Part shown: piece after piece, positions 20,866 through 32,208 of the stretch | How positions within the stretch are numbered: position 1 is the stretch's first letter | Layout: each line of letters opens with the position of its first letter | Assembly: GCF_921293095.1 (NCBI RefSeq) | Contig: NC_060259.1 | Location: 75,636,120-75,700,119 of the forward strand | Direction: 5' to 3' | Length of the DNA: 64,000 nucleotides | DNA from: Ischnura elegans | Taxonomy: Eukaryota; Arthropoda; Insecta; Odonata; Coenagrionidae | The notes under the pieces: generated by a model | The model's input: the letters and a program-made list of their open reading frames with translations, nothing else | Database searches by the model: none | What the model was told of the DNA's origin: nothing | Translations under genes and position numbers: made by a program

Positions 20866-21262
20866 AGAATATTTTTATTAAGTTCCAGGTAAAACCTATG
20901 AGAGCAAAAATTGAAAATACAGGAAATGTTCTACTCTTAATAAAAGGCATTTTAACAAAATTAAGGTATTATGGAGATTATTGCTAGGCTAACAAGTAGT
21001 AGATATTCATACAAAAAAATGTAAAATATTCAATACTAATAACACAAAAATATAAGTTTTAACTTAGACAGTAATGAACACACACATAAATATACACATT
21101 TATGTAGAGAGTTTTGATAACATCACAACTTTAAGATGATAATTCTAATGAGTTGATTAGACTGAATTAAGCCCCAGACTTCAATTAGAAGTACAGCCTT
21201 TTAAACGACTGAAGTGATTGTGACGTCTTTATATTTGGCGGAAGAGTTCCAGAATCTAAATT
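20866..21262 (-). mobile_element. Non-LTR family N, second copy
   Basis: Closely parallels 13300-13690: AGGTAAAACCTATGAGAGCA, then GTAATGAACACACACA, AAGCCC(C)AGACTTCA, GACTGAAGTGATTGTG, and GAGTTCCAGAATCTA at the truncation point. Only the 3' UTR and the last ~25 codons remain. Confidence 0.7.
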
Positions 21263-21578
21263 TAGATCATTCTATGAAGGGAATCAATGGCGTAAATAGG
21301 AATATGCTTTGGGGATGGTGTGGGATGGAGACTCCCCCAAGAAACGGGAGATCTGAGAAAACTTTTTACAAGCCACAATGCACGAGCAAAAATGAATAAA
21401 AAAACGGATATTTGAAGTAAGATTTTGGATAAAACAATCGAATCGGGTTTTATCTTGTGGAATTATTCTATCATTTTGTTGGAAGAAAAACACTTCTTTA
21501 GCAATTATCTTTACTTTTTGCTTTAACTTTAAGATCATAACTCTGATGAGTCTATCGCACACTATCGCCAATTAAAGT

Positions 21579-21761
21579 CTATCGCCCACTTCGTCCAGCC
21601 ATGGAGCGCTCTTCAGCCAAGACGACGACGGATGGGGACTTCGAGGGCTCCGTTGGGGTGTGACCGAAGCTCCTCGGGCCCAAGTCATATACGTCGTCGC
21701 CCTTGCAGACGGACGACGGGCCGCTGGACGCGCTTGAGAGGCCCTCAGGGATATCCGTCAT
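21579..21761 (-). CDS. GC-rich open frame, unrecognised (possible exon)
   Basis: The minus-strand ATG at 21761 opens 60 codons in a clearly GC-rich island (about 21590-21760), surrounded by AT-rich DNA. The peptide is Ser/Pro/Gly-rich (SSASSGPSSVCKGDD, PTEPSKSPSVVVLAEER), low in complexity and without a known domain. A donor-like GAA|GTGGGC follows near its end. The + strand is also open here, which weakens the case. Confidence 0.2.
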   Translation of the reverse strand: MTDIPEGLSSASSGPSSVCKGDDVYDLGPRSFGHTPTEPSKSPSVVVLAEERSMAGRSGR

Positions 21762-23805
21762 CCAAAAAACGTAATGGCAGAGCAGTTTCCTTGAAGAATC
21801 GACTTTCTAATCAATCCCGAGGCCCCAGATTTCCTTTTACTCGCTCGCTGCACACTCTTATGAAAGATGACGAAAATTCTGCGGCGGCAAAAAATAAACG
21901 CCACTGGATATATTGTTGGGAGGAGTCACTGGTAGGCAACTGCCTTGCCACCTTCGACGTGTTCCTTTTTTTTGTCCACCTTCTTGACGGACGCTTTCCA
22001 CCGCAAACTCGCACGCTATGGATCCAAAAATTTTTGAGACCCAATTGGTTTTGTGAAAGGGTTTGAACGTGGGACGAAAAAACGACAAAGTGTCAGATCA
22101 ATACCTTCACCTGGAAACTGTCGCAATGCATGTCTTCCTAGGTTTCTGACGTAAAATTGCACAATAAACTGCGCAATCTATTTGGAGAGTTGGTTAGGAG
22201 GATACACGTTTCTTCACCGCCGAAGATATTTACAGACTATTATTAACCGATACTTACACGCTATTACGAACCGCTTCCGGTTATGAATTACCTATAAATA
22301 ATACAAACAAAAAGAGCATGATCAGGAGGAAGTTGCTGAATACAAACTTAAAGTCGAAACACATTCCAGAGTTCATTTTTGATGTTTCTCATACATGGTC
22401 TAGAAAAATCAGGTATATCATGTTAAATGAGAGGTAGGAATTTATTTAATCGCACCAGTACATACACATAAGCATATTTCATTCTTCTTCAATAAATTCT
22501 TCATACATGCTTCATTGAAAGTTTAACATAGTGCGAATTTAAAAATTCTTTTCTTAAACTATGCTAAGGTCCAAATAATAAATTCGGATGAATAGCGATT
22601 TTAAGCGGTCCGTTTTCCGAACATTTTATGACCGTCAAAAAGGTTCGAAAAAAGGTCCACTCCCTACGTATGTATTCCGTAAATGACCAGTAACTTGTTG
22701 TTCCGAGCGGGTGTGCGGGTCGCTCTTGGGATATTCCTGCTAGATACAATGTATGATAGGCGTGCCACGCAGTGCTAAGCTGTGATTTTATAGTATTGCT
22801 TTTCTACTAATAAAACTTCACTGAAAATTTGAAATTGAAGTCTTTTTGAAGAATTTTGGTTTTTGTTTTGGTAAGTTATGCCTGTTATATCCATCGAAAA
22901 ACTACAACTTTTTTTCAATATAAATAAGATATTTTCTGCCTATGGGTACCATAACCGTATACTCATTTAAGATACGAGAGACTACCTATTGCCGTTGTCA
23001 AAGCAGCAATATGCGAAGTTTGGACGCTCGCGGTCAAGAAAGTAGAGTTCGTGGTAATGTGCGGAATACGGACAGTTGCGGTTACGACAGCTTTGGGCGC
23101 TGTGCAGAAAATAAAATTTCTTATCTACCGACGTAGGTAAAATGTGCATAGTGCAATTGAGCCGTTTCAAATATTATTCAAGGAATTAATCACATGTTAG
23201 CCAGCAGCGTACGTTTAAGGAGACACCTGCAAGTGTACGTAATTTGCGAAACTTCCGCACGGGAAATATCATTTGCTTTGACCGAGATTCGAGTCCGAAT
23301 CTTCCAACTTCGCATCAGGTGTACAATCATTGTTACAGTCTTGATGTTTTGAGTGATAAAAAATTCCTTCAAATTGGTAAGAATAGCTGGAAACCAAGGC
23401 CGTACCTAGGAGACATTTTTGGGAAGGTATTCTCGGAGGGGGTTCATCAAATACTTCGTACCTATTTACCCAACACTTAGGGGTGGTTTGAACATGGCGA
23501 CAAGAACACATGGCGCGGATACAGGGGATTTGAGTCCGAATTCCGATCTAGACAAATTATTTTTTCCCCTGAGGAATTTTATCACTGGGATTTCGAAAAA
23601 TACTAATTTAAATCATCTCACTTGTAGAGCGATGAAAACGAAAGAGATAGTGACCAGGTAAAAGGGAGGCAAATAAACAACTAGGTAAACAAAGTGTGAA
23701 GTATAAAATTCACCGAAAGGTCAATACATCATCAGGGAGAGCCTATAAAGTGACCATGCTGAACTAACTTAAGCGTTTCGTGTCCTGATAATACTAAACA
23801 TCTCA
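21762..23805. other. No gene recognised; SINE-like fragment at 23262-23320
   Basis: 21800-22075 is open on both strands but carries no domain. 22080-23250 is AT-rich and unassigned. 23262-23320 contains a minus-strand B-box-like motif (GGATTCGGACTCGAATCTCG, then GTCAAAGCAAATG), related to 43575-43610. 23320-23780 shows nothing recognisable. Confidence 0.35.
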
Positions 23806-23853
23806 CTATGATTGAAAATTGAACTTTGTTTTTCCACACAAATATTTATTCAA

Positions 23854-23894
23854 TCGCGACCGCGGTTTTGACGCACTGCGTCATCCTCAGGCGA
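23854..23894 (-). ncRNA. Hammerhead ribozyme motif, minus arm (G12 substituted)
   Basis: The minus strand reads TCGC-CTGAGGA (23894-23884), stem II GACGC-AGT-GCGTC, then AAAA where GAAA is expected (23869-23866), stem III ACC-GC-GGT, C17, then GCGA, which pairs perfectly with TCGC. The G-to-A change hits the residue known as G12, the proposed general base, so this copy is predicted to be inactive. Confidence 0.65.
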
Positions 23895-24104
23895 GGAGTA
23901 CATTGATATATCGCCTTAAATACCTGACCGTATAAACCAGAAGTAGTGGGGGTGGGGGAAATCACATCCCCTTGGCTTTTACAACCAGGGAAAGACCCAA
24001 CCCCTCCCCCTCCTCCCTCCCAACCTCCCCCTACCTCTTGATTTCCCCCCCACTACTTCTGGTTTATACGGTCAGGTATTTAAGGCGATATATCAATGTA
24101 CTCC

Positions 24105-24145
24105 TCGCCTGAGGATGACGCAGTGCGTCGAAACCGCGGTCGTGA
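24105..24145 (+). ncRNA. Hammerhead ribozyme motif, type I, intact core
   Basis: Stem I 5' strand TCGC (24105-24108); core CTGAGGA (24109-24115, fits CUGANGA); an unpaired T; stem II GACGC/GCGTC with an AGT loop (24117-24129); core GAAA (24130-24133); stem III formed by A-CC/GG-T around a 2-base loop (24133-24140); C17 at 24141; predicted cleavage after 24141; stem I 3' strand GTGA (24142-24145). All core positions are as expected. The minimal stem III suggests a dimeric mode, as proposed for Penelope-like elements. The best preserved of the motifs here. Confidence 0.75.
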
Positions 24146-24243
24146 TTGAATAAATATTTATGTGGAAAAACAAAGTTCAATTTTCATTCATTATGAGTAA
24201 ATTCCACAAAAAACAGGGCTCAAACCATCAAATAAACATCTCA

Positions 24244-24744
24244 GGTTGATTGCAATTAACATAGTGGGAAGAGAAATGCTTAGGAAAAAATATAATTTTA
24301 GGGATATGGCTTAGCAAGATCAGTCGGCGAATTTGGCTTTCAAGAACTTCTGTCTCAAATACGGTCGTTAACGCTCACACGAAATCATAAGCCATTAAAA
24401 GAATTTGGTAAATGGATGGAAAATACTAGTAAAATCAAACAAATCTTTTCCATTCAGCGATGCTCTCGTATGCTTGAATCAAGAAAACACGAAATTTTAC
24501 GCCCAATTTTCAAGAGTTAATGACGTCATTAGAACTTCGGCTCATTAACTAGTCCGTATACAACTGCTCATTGAAGGAAGGAATTTTTCACGAGGTATTA
24601 ACTACTACGAACCGCTTGAGGTCCATGCGCGACGATTCGGGCGTCATAACACGCTCGGTTGCGGTCAGTGACGTCATCAACTTATCCACGAAAAGATTGT
24701 GGCTGTTGATTTTTGCCGAGAATATCTGGAGTAGCAGGTGATGC
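24244..24744. other. Unassigned, with old repeat at 24490-24560
   Basis: AT-rich, no frames of note. 24495-24560 (GTTAATGACGTCATTAGAAC) resembles 17860-17950. A second TGACGTCAT lies at 24669-24677. Confidence 0.35.
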
Positions 24745-25265
24745 GTGTTCATTTCGAACGTATTTAATTACCTTCACATCCTTCTTCGCCTGTTCCATCT
24801 ATTTGTTCGAGGTCTTCTTTTCCGCTCTTGCCATCCACTTGTCCCTCAACGATTGTCTTCATCGGGGCCATAATAATAATAATAGTATTTATGGACGGGT
24901 ATTAATAACCCATCTCGAACGTTACAAACATATTTAATATGAGAAATATAAGAAAAAAACTTGAAAGTAATTTCACAGAAATATCATACAACATACAAAG
25001 AAAAGTGATCTCAAAGAGATTAATGAAGAGAATAATAACAATTAAATTTTCTCAAGAAGTAACCTATAAGGTCGTTTCTTCTTCTTATTAAGGTTTTCAT
25101 GAGGCTTCTCTTCTCTCCTACTCCTCTGAGGACTTCCTCGTTACAAACTCGGTCGATCCATTTGATCCCCATCATTCTTCTATAGAACCACGTTTCGAAG
25201 GACTCTATCCTTACTTTCTCCGTTGCTGTCATTTTCCATGCCTCACTTCCGTATATTGTCATATG
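24745..25265 (-). mobile_element. RTE-like fragment split by a ~165-bp insertion
   Basis: Minus-strand coding runs from 25265 to ~25040 (GSEAWKMTATEK, RRMMGIKWIDRVCNEE, RRRNDLIGY) and resumes at 24870-24745 (the MKTIVEGQVDGKSGKEDLEQ equivalent). Between them, 24871-25035 is unrelated AT-rich sequence beside a (TAA)n run at 24870-24881. Same family as 2984-3700. Confidence 0.8.
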
Positions 25266-25538
25266 TGTATACATGTATTGAATTTCACTGGATTAGCGGG
25301 TTCGGAATTGTAATTTTCCGGTTGCAAGGGAACCTAGCATGGGAACATTTTTGTAACACGGATTTCTTCAAGTTGTTTCTCATCTGGCTGCATTCGGAAG
25401 TTAATGAGCTTGCAATGCCGCTGGAACTGTCGTTTACGAAGATCGAAACACGCGATGTATGCCTCTTAAACCTCTGAGCTGAATTATCAATTTAACTGTG
25501 CAATATTTCTAACCATGCTGCGTAAATGGCAGTGAAAT

Positions 25539-25713
25539 ATACAAGAATTGCCGTGAGAAAAAAATTCCCCTGGACCGGGAATCGAACCACGGACCTTTGG
25601 CTTTCCGTTTAGCGATAGGATAGCGTATTGGTCTGCGCATTGGCCCCGAAAGCGAAATGTCCGTGGTTCGATTCCCGGTCCAGGGGAATTCTTTCTCACG
25701 GCAATTCTGGTAT
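25539..25713. repeat. Inverted SINE dimer, short arms
   Basis: Arms 25539-25608 and 25648-25713 (GAATTGCCGTGAGAAAAA, CCTGGACCGGGAATCGAACC and complements) flank a loop holding GATAGCGTATTGGTCTGCGC, the A-box side. Same SINE family as 19262-19642. Confidence 0.8.
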
Positions 25714-26491
25714 ATCAATTTAACTATTTGGGCAATACTTGGTCCAACGAACCGGAGTCTGCCTTTCCTGCCTATACGTATAGAAATATATAAACAACAT
25801 CTGTGTTTGAGTAACCCACGCCCCCCAAACCACCGCCTTAAACCACTCCCGGATGAAAAAGGAGGGGAAGAGGAAAAAGGGATGGAATATTTAGCGAGAG
25901 TCAAATAGAATGTATCAGATGGAAGATTCAAAGGTATAGAATAATGAATGCACCATTAAATGACCGGAGACTTTTCAAGCTGAACCATCGTCGCAGCCTG
26001 CGGAAGTGCTAAATTTTGCGGGCGTACAAAGGTTGCGCTATTTTCTTCACTTTTGTCGCTTTGATTTCAGGGAACTATTGCCAACTGCTGTAGTAAGAGC
26101 GATGCAAAACGCTTTCTTATGACGCATGACGTCTGCGATGGGTTCTGAAGATAGTTTTCACGAGGGATCCTGATTTTTTTCGGGAAGCGGGTCAGGCGTG
26201 AGGACTGCGATGAGTATGCGAAACACGATGGAGCAAGGTATTGGATTGACGGCGCGACATTAGTGGAGCATAGCTTTGATGAAATCGTTAAGAGGGCGGA
26301 TATGCTTAAAAAGCATACCTTTATGTTCATTTAGGGGAAAGAGGAGGAATATTTCACATATTAAATCAACCGATTCAGGCGTAATATAGTGGAAGTTCGA
26401 CATATTGGAATAAAATTCCACTTTTCCGCATTTATTTTAGTGCGTGCGAATCGTTTCGGCTCACAGAGTAATCACCTAGTACAAGGTATTA
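25714..26491. other. No gene recognised
   Basis: Open frames overlap the SINE arms or lack motifs (for example 26067-26330, minus). No terminal repeats noted. Confidence 0.35.
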
Positions 26492-26725
26492 AGGCCATTT
26501 TACACGATACACGGAATTGCGCAATCTGACGTACGTGTGAAGGCGCAATCAAAATTGCGCCATGTAAAGCGGTGAATTGCTAGAACACATGCGAGAATGC
26601 GTGGATGTGAGGCAGCAAAATAGCCCCTGTTCTAATTTCTTTCATACATTCGCGCAATTCCACGCCATTTTAGAAATTAATTCAGCTCTAACCTGCGCAA
26701 TTCCGTGCCCCGTGTAAAACGGCCT
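26492..26725. mobile_element. PIF/Harbinger-like MITE D, copy 1
   Basis: Ends AGGCCATTTTACACGATACA and the complement of AGGCCGTTTTACACGGGGCA; the inverted similarity continues through CGGAATTGCGCA (about 33 bp). Flanks TTA and TCA suggest a 3-bp duplication with one change. The interior has several inverted AATTGCGC words. A related copy is at 39024-39258. Confidence 0.65.
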
Positions 26726-26854
26726 TCACATTAATGGTGCATTTTCGTATCTTTATTGTCGACCTTATCTGCCAATCACATTTTTCCCAACTAAGTACAT
26801 TTATCAGTTTAAATATTTGCGCAATATCTGGTGGTCAATCACAGCATAACAATT

Positions 26855-26965
26855 TTGAAAGAGAAGAAATAAGTAGGTGTGAAAAGATTATCTGATGGGA
26901 GAATTCAGTGGAGAGCTGCGTCAAACCAAGATTATATTTGTGGAACAGTAATGATGATGATGAGG
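26855..26965 (+). mobile_element. RTE-like 3' end, short copy
   Basis: Contains GGTGTGAAAAGATTATCTGA, GGAGAGCTGCGTCAAACCAA and a (GATGAT) tail, as at 3600-3690. Also retained at 31045-31142. Confidence 0.75.
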
Positions 26966-27042
26966 ATATGCGCAATAGTGCTCCTCCTGCAAGTCAATAT
27001 TCATTTTATATTAACATCATATATTTTATACTTATAGGCCAT

Positions 27043-27313
27043 ATCTTCATCTACATCTATATACTACCCCGCAAGCCGCCTAAAAGGCGTGTGGCAAGGG
27101 GTGTTAAGACACCACCCATTTGCGCATAAAAAGGAAATGCTCAAACGAAATTACGACTGGCATTTATTAAAGTCCTTTATGGTTACGGGGAAAAAGGAAT
27201 ACGCATATCTATCCGTTCGGCAAAATATCTCCCTTAATTTATCGCTACTGTCGGACCTGGAAATACAGTGGGGCTCTAACATTATGTTTTCCGTGTCGCT
27301 CTTAAAATTCTCT
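27043..27313 (-). mobile_element. CR1/Daphne-like 3' tail
   Basis: Starts with a CATCTACATCTATATACTAC repeat end, then CCCCGCAAGCCGCCTAAAAG and GTGTGGCAAGGGGTGTTAAG, and continues to the ATTATGTTTTCCGTGTCGCT block. Truncated there. Confidence 0.75.
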
Positions 27314-27754
27314 TTGAGGAAGAGATGGGGAGAATTCTCTGAACGAAATTCCTGGCTACGCCACTGGAAGAAGGGGCGGAAAATAGAAATACAGTAGGGT
27401 GACAGTGGGAAAACACATAACTAAGAAGACACGGAAAACCCCCGGGTAGGAAAGGGGCTCTGGCAATGGCTAAACAAGAAAGACACTGGGAAAATAACCA
27501 GATAAACGGGAAGGCTAGGATGGGAAGAACAGAAAGGGCAGGTTGAAAGAAAAGCCGCATATCCTTAGATATTGAGAGGAGGTGACGAGGCAAGGAGGAG
27601 GTGAGGGAGGGAAGTCAAATGCCCTTATGATACCGATTGAAGGGGCCCGATAGCTCGGCGAAAATCACCGCGCATCAAATGTTCAGCGCCTACATTCCAA
27701 GGTAAGGATGAATTTATGCAGTCACTACGAGAGAGTTCATTTTACAGCGTTTAT
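27314..27754. other. Unassigned, purine-rich
   Basis: Purine-rich + strand (GGAAGAAGGGGCGGAAAA type words) with no domain; the minus-strand frame 27282-27593 shows low-complexity hydrophobic residues and no recognised family. Confidence 0.3.
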
Positions 27755-28531
27755 AATAATAATAATAATAAAAGAGGTGAGCTATTTAAGGAAACGGAGG
27801 GGACAATGTTAGCTATTCAGGATAGAGTAATTGGTACGAAGAACTCTAGGAAAAATATAATCGAAGACGGAAGCATATTAAATGACCTATGCCGTAAATT
27901 TAATACAAAGAGTGAGAAGAGCACATAATTAGCGAATGTACGAATCTAGTTGGTAATGAATACACTAAAAGACACAATAATCTTTGCAAAATAATTTATT
28001 TAGAAATAGCATATGTTACCGGATTAAAATTGGATCATAAATCATATTAACTGTTCACCCCTGCTACAGTCCTGGAAAATGAAAATTACAAATTATACTG
28101 GGACAACACAATTTACACAGACAAACCTGCTCAGCATAACAGACCGGACATAATCTGGATTTAAAAAAAAGAAGAGCAGACCTTTATAATTGAATTAGCA
28201 GTTTCAGTTGACCACAACCTTAAGAAGAAATACGAGGAAAAGAAACAAAAATATGAAGACCTCGCAAGACAAATAAAAACTATCTGGAAACAGAACGTAG
28301 TCACCATCATCCCCATAGCAATATCATCAACAGGAATAATACATTCATCACTTAAATTTGGAATTGGACAATTAAAAATAAAAAGAAATACAATGTATAA
28401 CATTCAAAAATCTGTAATACTGGATACATGTAGAACAGTTAGATTGTTTTTAAATGAATTGTTACTTGAGGCAGTGTCTTGGCAGGCCCGACACTGGTCG
28501 ACCTCCAAGTAAACCTTGTGGAAAATAAAGA
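27755..28531 (+). mobile_element. R4/Dong-like non-LTR end with restriction-like endonuclease, decayed (unit 1)
   Basis: It starts at a (TAA)n run (27752-27770) and ends in a (TAA/AATAAT)n run at 28527-28541. Translation with one frameshift (~27918) and one stop (TAA 28162-28164) gives GELFKETEGTMLAIQDRVIG, an altered CCHC knuckle (CRKF, where F replaces Cys, then HIISEC), KRHNNLCKII, LYWDNTIYTDK, the RPD (28141-28149) followed 14 codons later by E, and TIIPIAISSTGII. The PD-x14-D/E pair is the catalytic signature of the restriction-like endonuclease of R2/R4-type elements. Dong is known to target TAA repeats, matching this position. Non-functional. Confidence 0.85.
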
Positions 28532-28541
28532 ATAATAATAA

Positions 28542-29215
28542 TATTGGATGACAGATGCAGAAAATGCGGTAATGCCTCTGAGACGATACTGCACATCACA
28601 AGTGGATGCACTAATTTATCCCAAAAAGACTATCTGCACCGACACAATCAAATATGCAACATCATCCACCAGAAATTAGCTCTAAAGTATAAACTCATAG
28701 AAAATGCAGTTCCTTATTATGAATACAAACCTAAAACCATCCCTGCAAACGATCACTGTAAGATTTATTGTGACCGATCAATTATCACCGATAGAACAGT
28801 CCATAGCAATACACCTGATCTAGTAGTGCAAGGTAAAGTTCACAATGAAACGTACTTGATAGACGTTGCCGTACCTATTTCGCATAACATCACGACAGCC
28901 TACTCCAACAAAATGGAAAAGTATGAAGAACTTAAAGATGAAATTAAGAGATTATGGAAATCAGATAAAGTACATATAATACCAATAATTATTTCTTCCA
29001 CAGGAGTACTCCTGTGCCTTATTAAATCCATCAAGGTCTTAAAACTATTGGACTGCCGAAAAACTTGTTTATTACGATACAAAAAGCAGCAATTTTAAAT
29101 ACATGTCGGACTGTCAGAAAATTTTTCAACACGGAGTAAAAAGACGAGAGTGCTTGGTGATACCCGTACCTCGCCTAAAACCAGCAAAAATGCTTTGAAA
29201 AAAAATAAAATAAAA
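28542..29215 (+). mobile_element. R4/Dong-like non-LTR end with intact endonuclease domain frame (unit 2)
   Basis: It directly follows the TAA tail of unit 1. The ORF 28544-29098 (184 codons) has a complete CCHC knuckle CRKCGNASETILHITSGC (C-x2-C-x8-H-x4-C, residues 5-22), YLHRHNQICNIIHQKLALKY, DRSIITDRTVHSNTPD, the catalytic PD (28814-28819) and D (28862-28864) 14 residues apart, VAVPISHN, and IIPIIISSTGV. The RT is missing because the copy is 5'-truncated just before the knuckle. The 3' UTR runs to an A/TAA-rich tail near 29215-29240. The undamaged endonuclease frame suggests it is younger than unit 1. Confidence 0.85.
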
Positions 29216-29239
29216 ATAATATTATTATTTATTTATCGG

Positions 29240-29530
29240 TCTACACCATTTCATAAAAAATATTTGAACAATGCATGGCAACAAATCGAAAAAATATGCA
29301 GATAACTTCATAGTAACCGTCTTATCACAGTCTTTATATCAGTCTTATAAAAGTCTTCATTGAGAACATGCAAACAATCCTTTTTGAATTTGTACAAACT
29401 CGTGCTGAAAAAGTCAATATTTTGTGGAAGACTGTTTCCTAAACGATGCAGCCGAGACAGAGTGGAGTTGTAGGCATAAGCTGTTGAATGGTGGCTCCTC
29501 TAAAAATGACTCGCTTTGTTTTTTGTCGTC
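29240..29530 (-). mobile_element. Non-LTR (CR1/jockey-like) C-terminal relic
   Basis: The minus strand decodes to HSTAYAYNSTLSRLHRLGNS then LPQNIDFFSTSLYKFKKD, matching the conserved R-WNSLP-x-I-x-SL-FK end of many non-LTR RTs. A UTR follows toward the TAA-rich junction at 29240. Upstream (above 29530) the similarity is lost. Confidence 0.6.
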
Positions 29531-31044
29531 TTGTCGGGGTCAAATTTTACAACTCAATTTTAAACCATTTCCGAACTGCCTGTTAAGCTGAAATTACAGG
29601 ATAACTCGGAGCCAGATGGCAATGCAGTATATAAAATTATACATAGAAATTAGGTATTTTAAATAGCCACCAAAATGCTACGGCGGCGCTGCGATCATTA
29701 ATGGGAAGGGGTTCGTTCGAGCATAAAAAGTTTACCCTTGTCAAAATTTTCTTATATCATATTTCAAAAATATACTTCAGTATTTTCTTAATTGTAAAAT
29801 TTTGACATTCGAGATACAATAAAATGTTGACGAAGTTCTACTCGAAATACCCTAATGATTTCAACATCCTTAAGTTTTAAGAGAGTTGTTTCATGCAAAA
29901 GTCAAAATGGGGCGAGTCGAGTGGAGCTAATGCACCCTCTTAAGCTGCAAATGCTATAGTCGCCTGTATAGTGCCATAATGGCGCGTAGGCAGGAATAGA
30001 AACGATCAGAATCAATTCCTCTCGTACCTCAAAATTCCGTGAAAAGAAAGAGAGTGATTGTCCCGATTTCCAAGAGATTAGAGCCCACATCGTGATGGGG
30101 TAAGAGAGAGGTTGTAGCGTCGCTGCTTTACTCGATAAAGTAGTGAAGGCAAGCGAAATTGTAACGTTTACTTGGTCATAGGAGGAAGTCAAGCCCACAT
30201 TCAAGTATTGAAAATACGGCCAAAGTTTCTGAACTAGAGGAAGTAAAATAGAAATCTTTTCACGGTTTATAATCAGTATTGTTTTCCTAAAGTATAATTC
30301 AAAGACGTTTCAATAACAAAATAATAAGCAATGACAACTAAAATTCAAAGATGTCTCCTTTGATACAAAACTGTGGCACAAAATAGTATACCGTAGGTAA
30401 ATGTTTGCCATTGAGAATCTACGGATGTTGTACAAAGACGTCGACGTTAATATTTTATGATTTAATTAATGATAAGATTCAATATCATTATGCTAACCTA
30501 GGAATTACATCAAATTTAAAACATGGGAACATATACATAATATAAGTTTAATGTCCTTACCCAAAAAATGAGTTAAAAACCAATGCAGCAATTTTTGGCA
30601 CGATAAAAAGTCGTCCGATAAGCCATCAAAATTTGTATAAAATATATTTAGGTTTTTGTATCTTCGACCAAATAGTTTTGGGCGACCAAAATGGGAGTCA
30701 CAGGGAAGAGTTGATCCAACCAGGAATTAGTGAATCAAATCCTTAAGATTTTTAGCAAAACGTATACCACGTAAGTCTAGTTGAATTTCAATACGATTAC
30801 ATTTATGAATAAAAACTTCACATCCACTTTCTCGAGAGAAAAGTTATACTAAAAGCATTATGGCCATAGAATTCTAAATTTCAGAATTACCTGGATCTTA
30901 TAATTTAGGAACCCAATTACTTTTATCATGCGTGAAATAATCCTTGAAAAGGACTGCGTTAACACTCCTTCGGCGAATTTATAATTCATAGATATTGTAA
31001 ACATAGGACAGGTTATAAAGGATATAAAAGGTAAAAAAAAGTAA
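29531..31044. other. No gene recognised
   Basis: AT-rich. The only sizeable frame, 29902-30204 on the minus strand, shows no motif. No paired termini were found. Confidence 0.35.
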
Positions 31045-31142
31045 ATGAGAAGAAATACGTCGCCATAAAAAGGTTAGCGGAAAGGAGAGAGAAACGGAGA
31101 GCTGCGTCAAACCAATCTTAGGATTGTTGACTGATGATGACG
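31045..31142 (+). mobile_element. RTE-like 3' end, short copy
   Basis: GAAGAAATACGTCGCCATAA, GGAGAGCTGCGTCAAACCAA and a GATGATGA tail, as in the better copy at 3.6 kb. Confidence 0.75.
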
Positions 31143-32021
31143 AGCTGTTGTGAAGTTTTCAATGACATGGGCATCGCACCGTACATGCTTGCTAAAAAAT
31201 AATTTTCTATCTTCATTCCCCTGATACATATAGACACTCGAAAAACGTAAAGGCAATATATATTCTCCCAGTACTCACTCACAGTAATGACGATGGTAAA
31301 AAGTCCTTCCTCAGCATGACCGCGGCTATATCTTCTTCTTTTCGCCTTCCTTCGTAAAGGAAAAATCCCATGTCTCTGGTTTGGAATACTAATAATCCTT
31401 ATAACAAGAACACGAAGCACCAAATAATCAATACTGCAACCTTGTAGAGCTATTTTACTCCCTTGTGGCACCTTACTCCCCTCATATTCCTTCACACACT
31501 CCAGTACATATATTTGTTATAACACTACGAGTATTAGCACAGGCACACACAACTACTTCTCACAAAATCTGAAGTTGCAACTGTACACAGGACACAAAAT
31601 CACTCGACTTGTACCTCAATACTTGCAGCAGGGTGATGAGGCCAGCCAGCTACCAGCGGCATTCTGCAGTCTTCTATCAACAAAAAATATGACCTCGTAC
31701 AGATAAAGCGACCTTGTTTTGAGGCTTTTGTGTAGGTGGCGTTGGGTGAACCTCTCCTTGTCCTCAATGACGCCTTCGGTTCAATACGCAAATTGATGCC
31801 TTCAGTTTATGGCGATCGTCGGCCATTCAATTTAGAGTGAATTTTGTACGCAAAGCAGACGAAGTATTTTGGACGCCGAGCCAGCGTTTGATGCGATCGC
31901 TGCGAAGCACTCATTAGTCATTATTCGGAGCGATTTATTTGACAGCAGCGGTCAATCCAGCCTGATTTTCGGGAGTTGAAATTGGCACAAATGCTCGTGA
32001 TAGACGGTCAATGGTGTATTT
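31143..32021. other. Unassigned
   Basis: Frame 31118-31495 (minus) is 125 codons but has no domain and overlaps the RTE tail. 31790-31930 is moderately GC-rich (GCGATCGTCGGCC, GCGATCGC words). Nothing is supported. Confidence 0.3.
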
Positions 32022-32208
32022 ATCTACATTGCATACCATCGCGCAAGGCGCCTCAATAGGCGTGTGCCGGGGGATGTTAGCACACCAGCCGTAAGCAAAG
32101 AATGAAAAGTAAAAGAAATAAAAGGTTGAATATATACGACTTCTGAGTTCCAACAAGTCATTTATTGAAGCTCTTTATTGTTTGGAGAAGAGCAAACTCC
32201 TATTCCTA
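32022..32208 (-). mobile_element. CR1/Daphne-like 3' tail
   Basis: TCTACATTGCATACC, CGCGCAAGGCGCCTCAATAG, GTGTGCCGGGGGATGTTAG and a diverged TTATTGAAGCTCTTTATTG block. It ends exactly at the CTA next to the large TIR element. Confidence 0.7.

Larger units (their letters stand above)
23806..24232. mobile_element. Inverted hammerhead-bearing element (PLE-like terminal repeats), copy 2
   Basis: It is bounded by a perfect 11-bp duplication TAAACATCTCA (23795-23805 and 24233-24243). Inside are two inverted ~150-bp arms (about 23807-23957 and 24043-24193) around a pyrimidine-rich spacer, plus a ~40-bp tail after the right arm. Each arm reads, outward: CCACTACTTCTGGTTTATAC, GGCGATATATCAATGTACTC, hammerhead core, TTGAATAAATATTTATGTGG. 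Same architecture as the 16.1-kb insertion. No ORF. Confidence 0.8.

Noticed and set aside
28900..29082. 60-codon minus-strand frame
   Set aside because: It is the shadow of the endonuclease-domain frame on the opposite strand.
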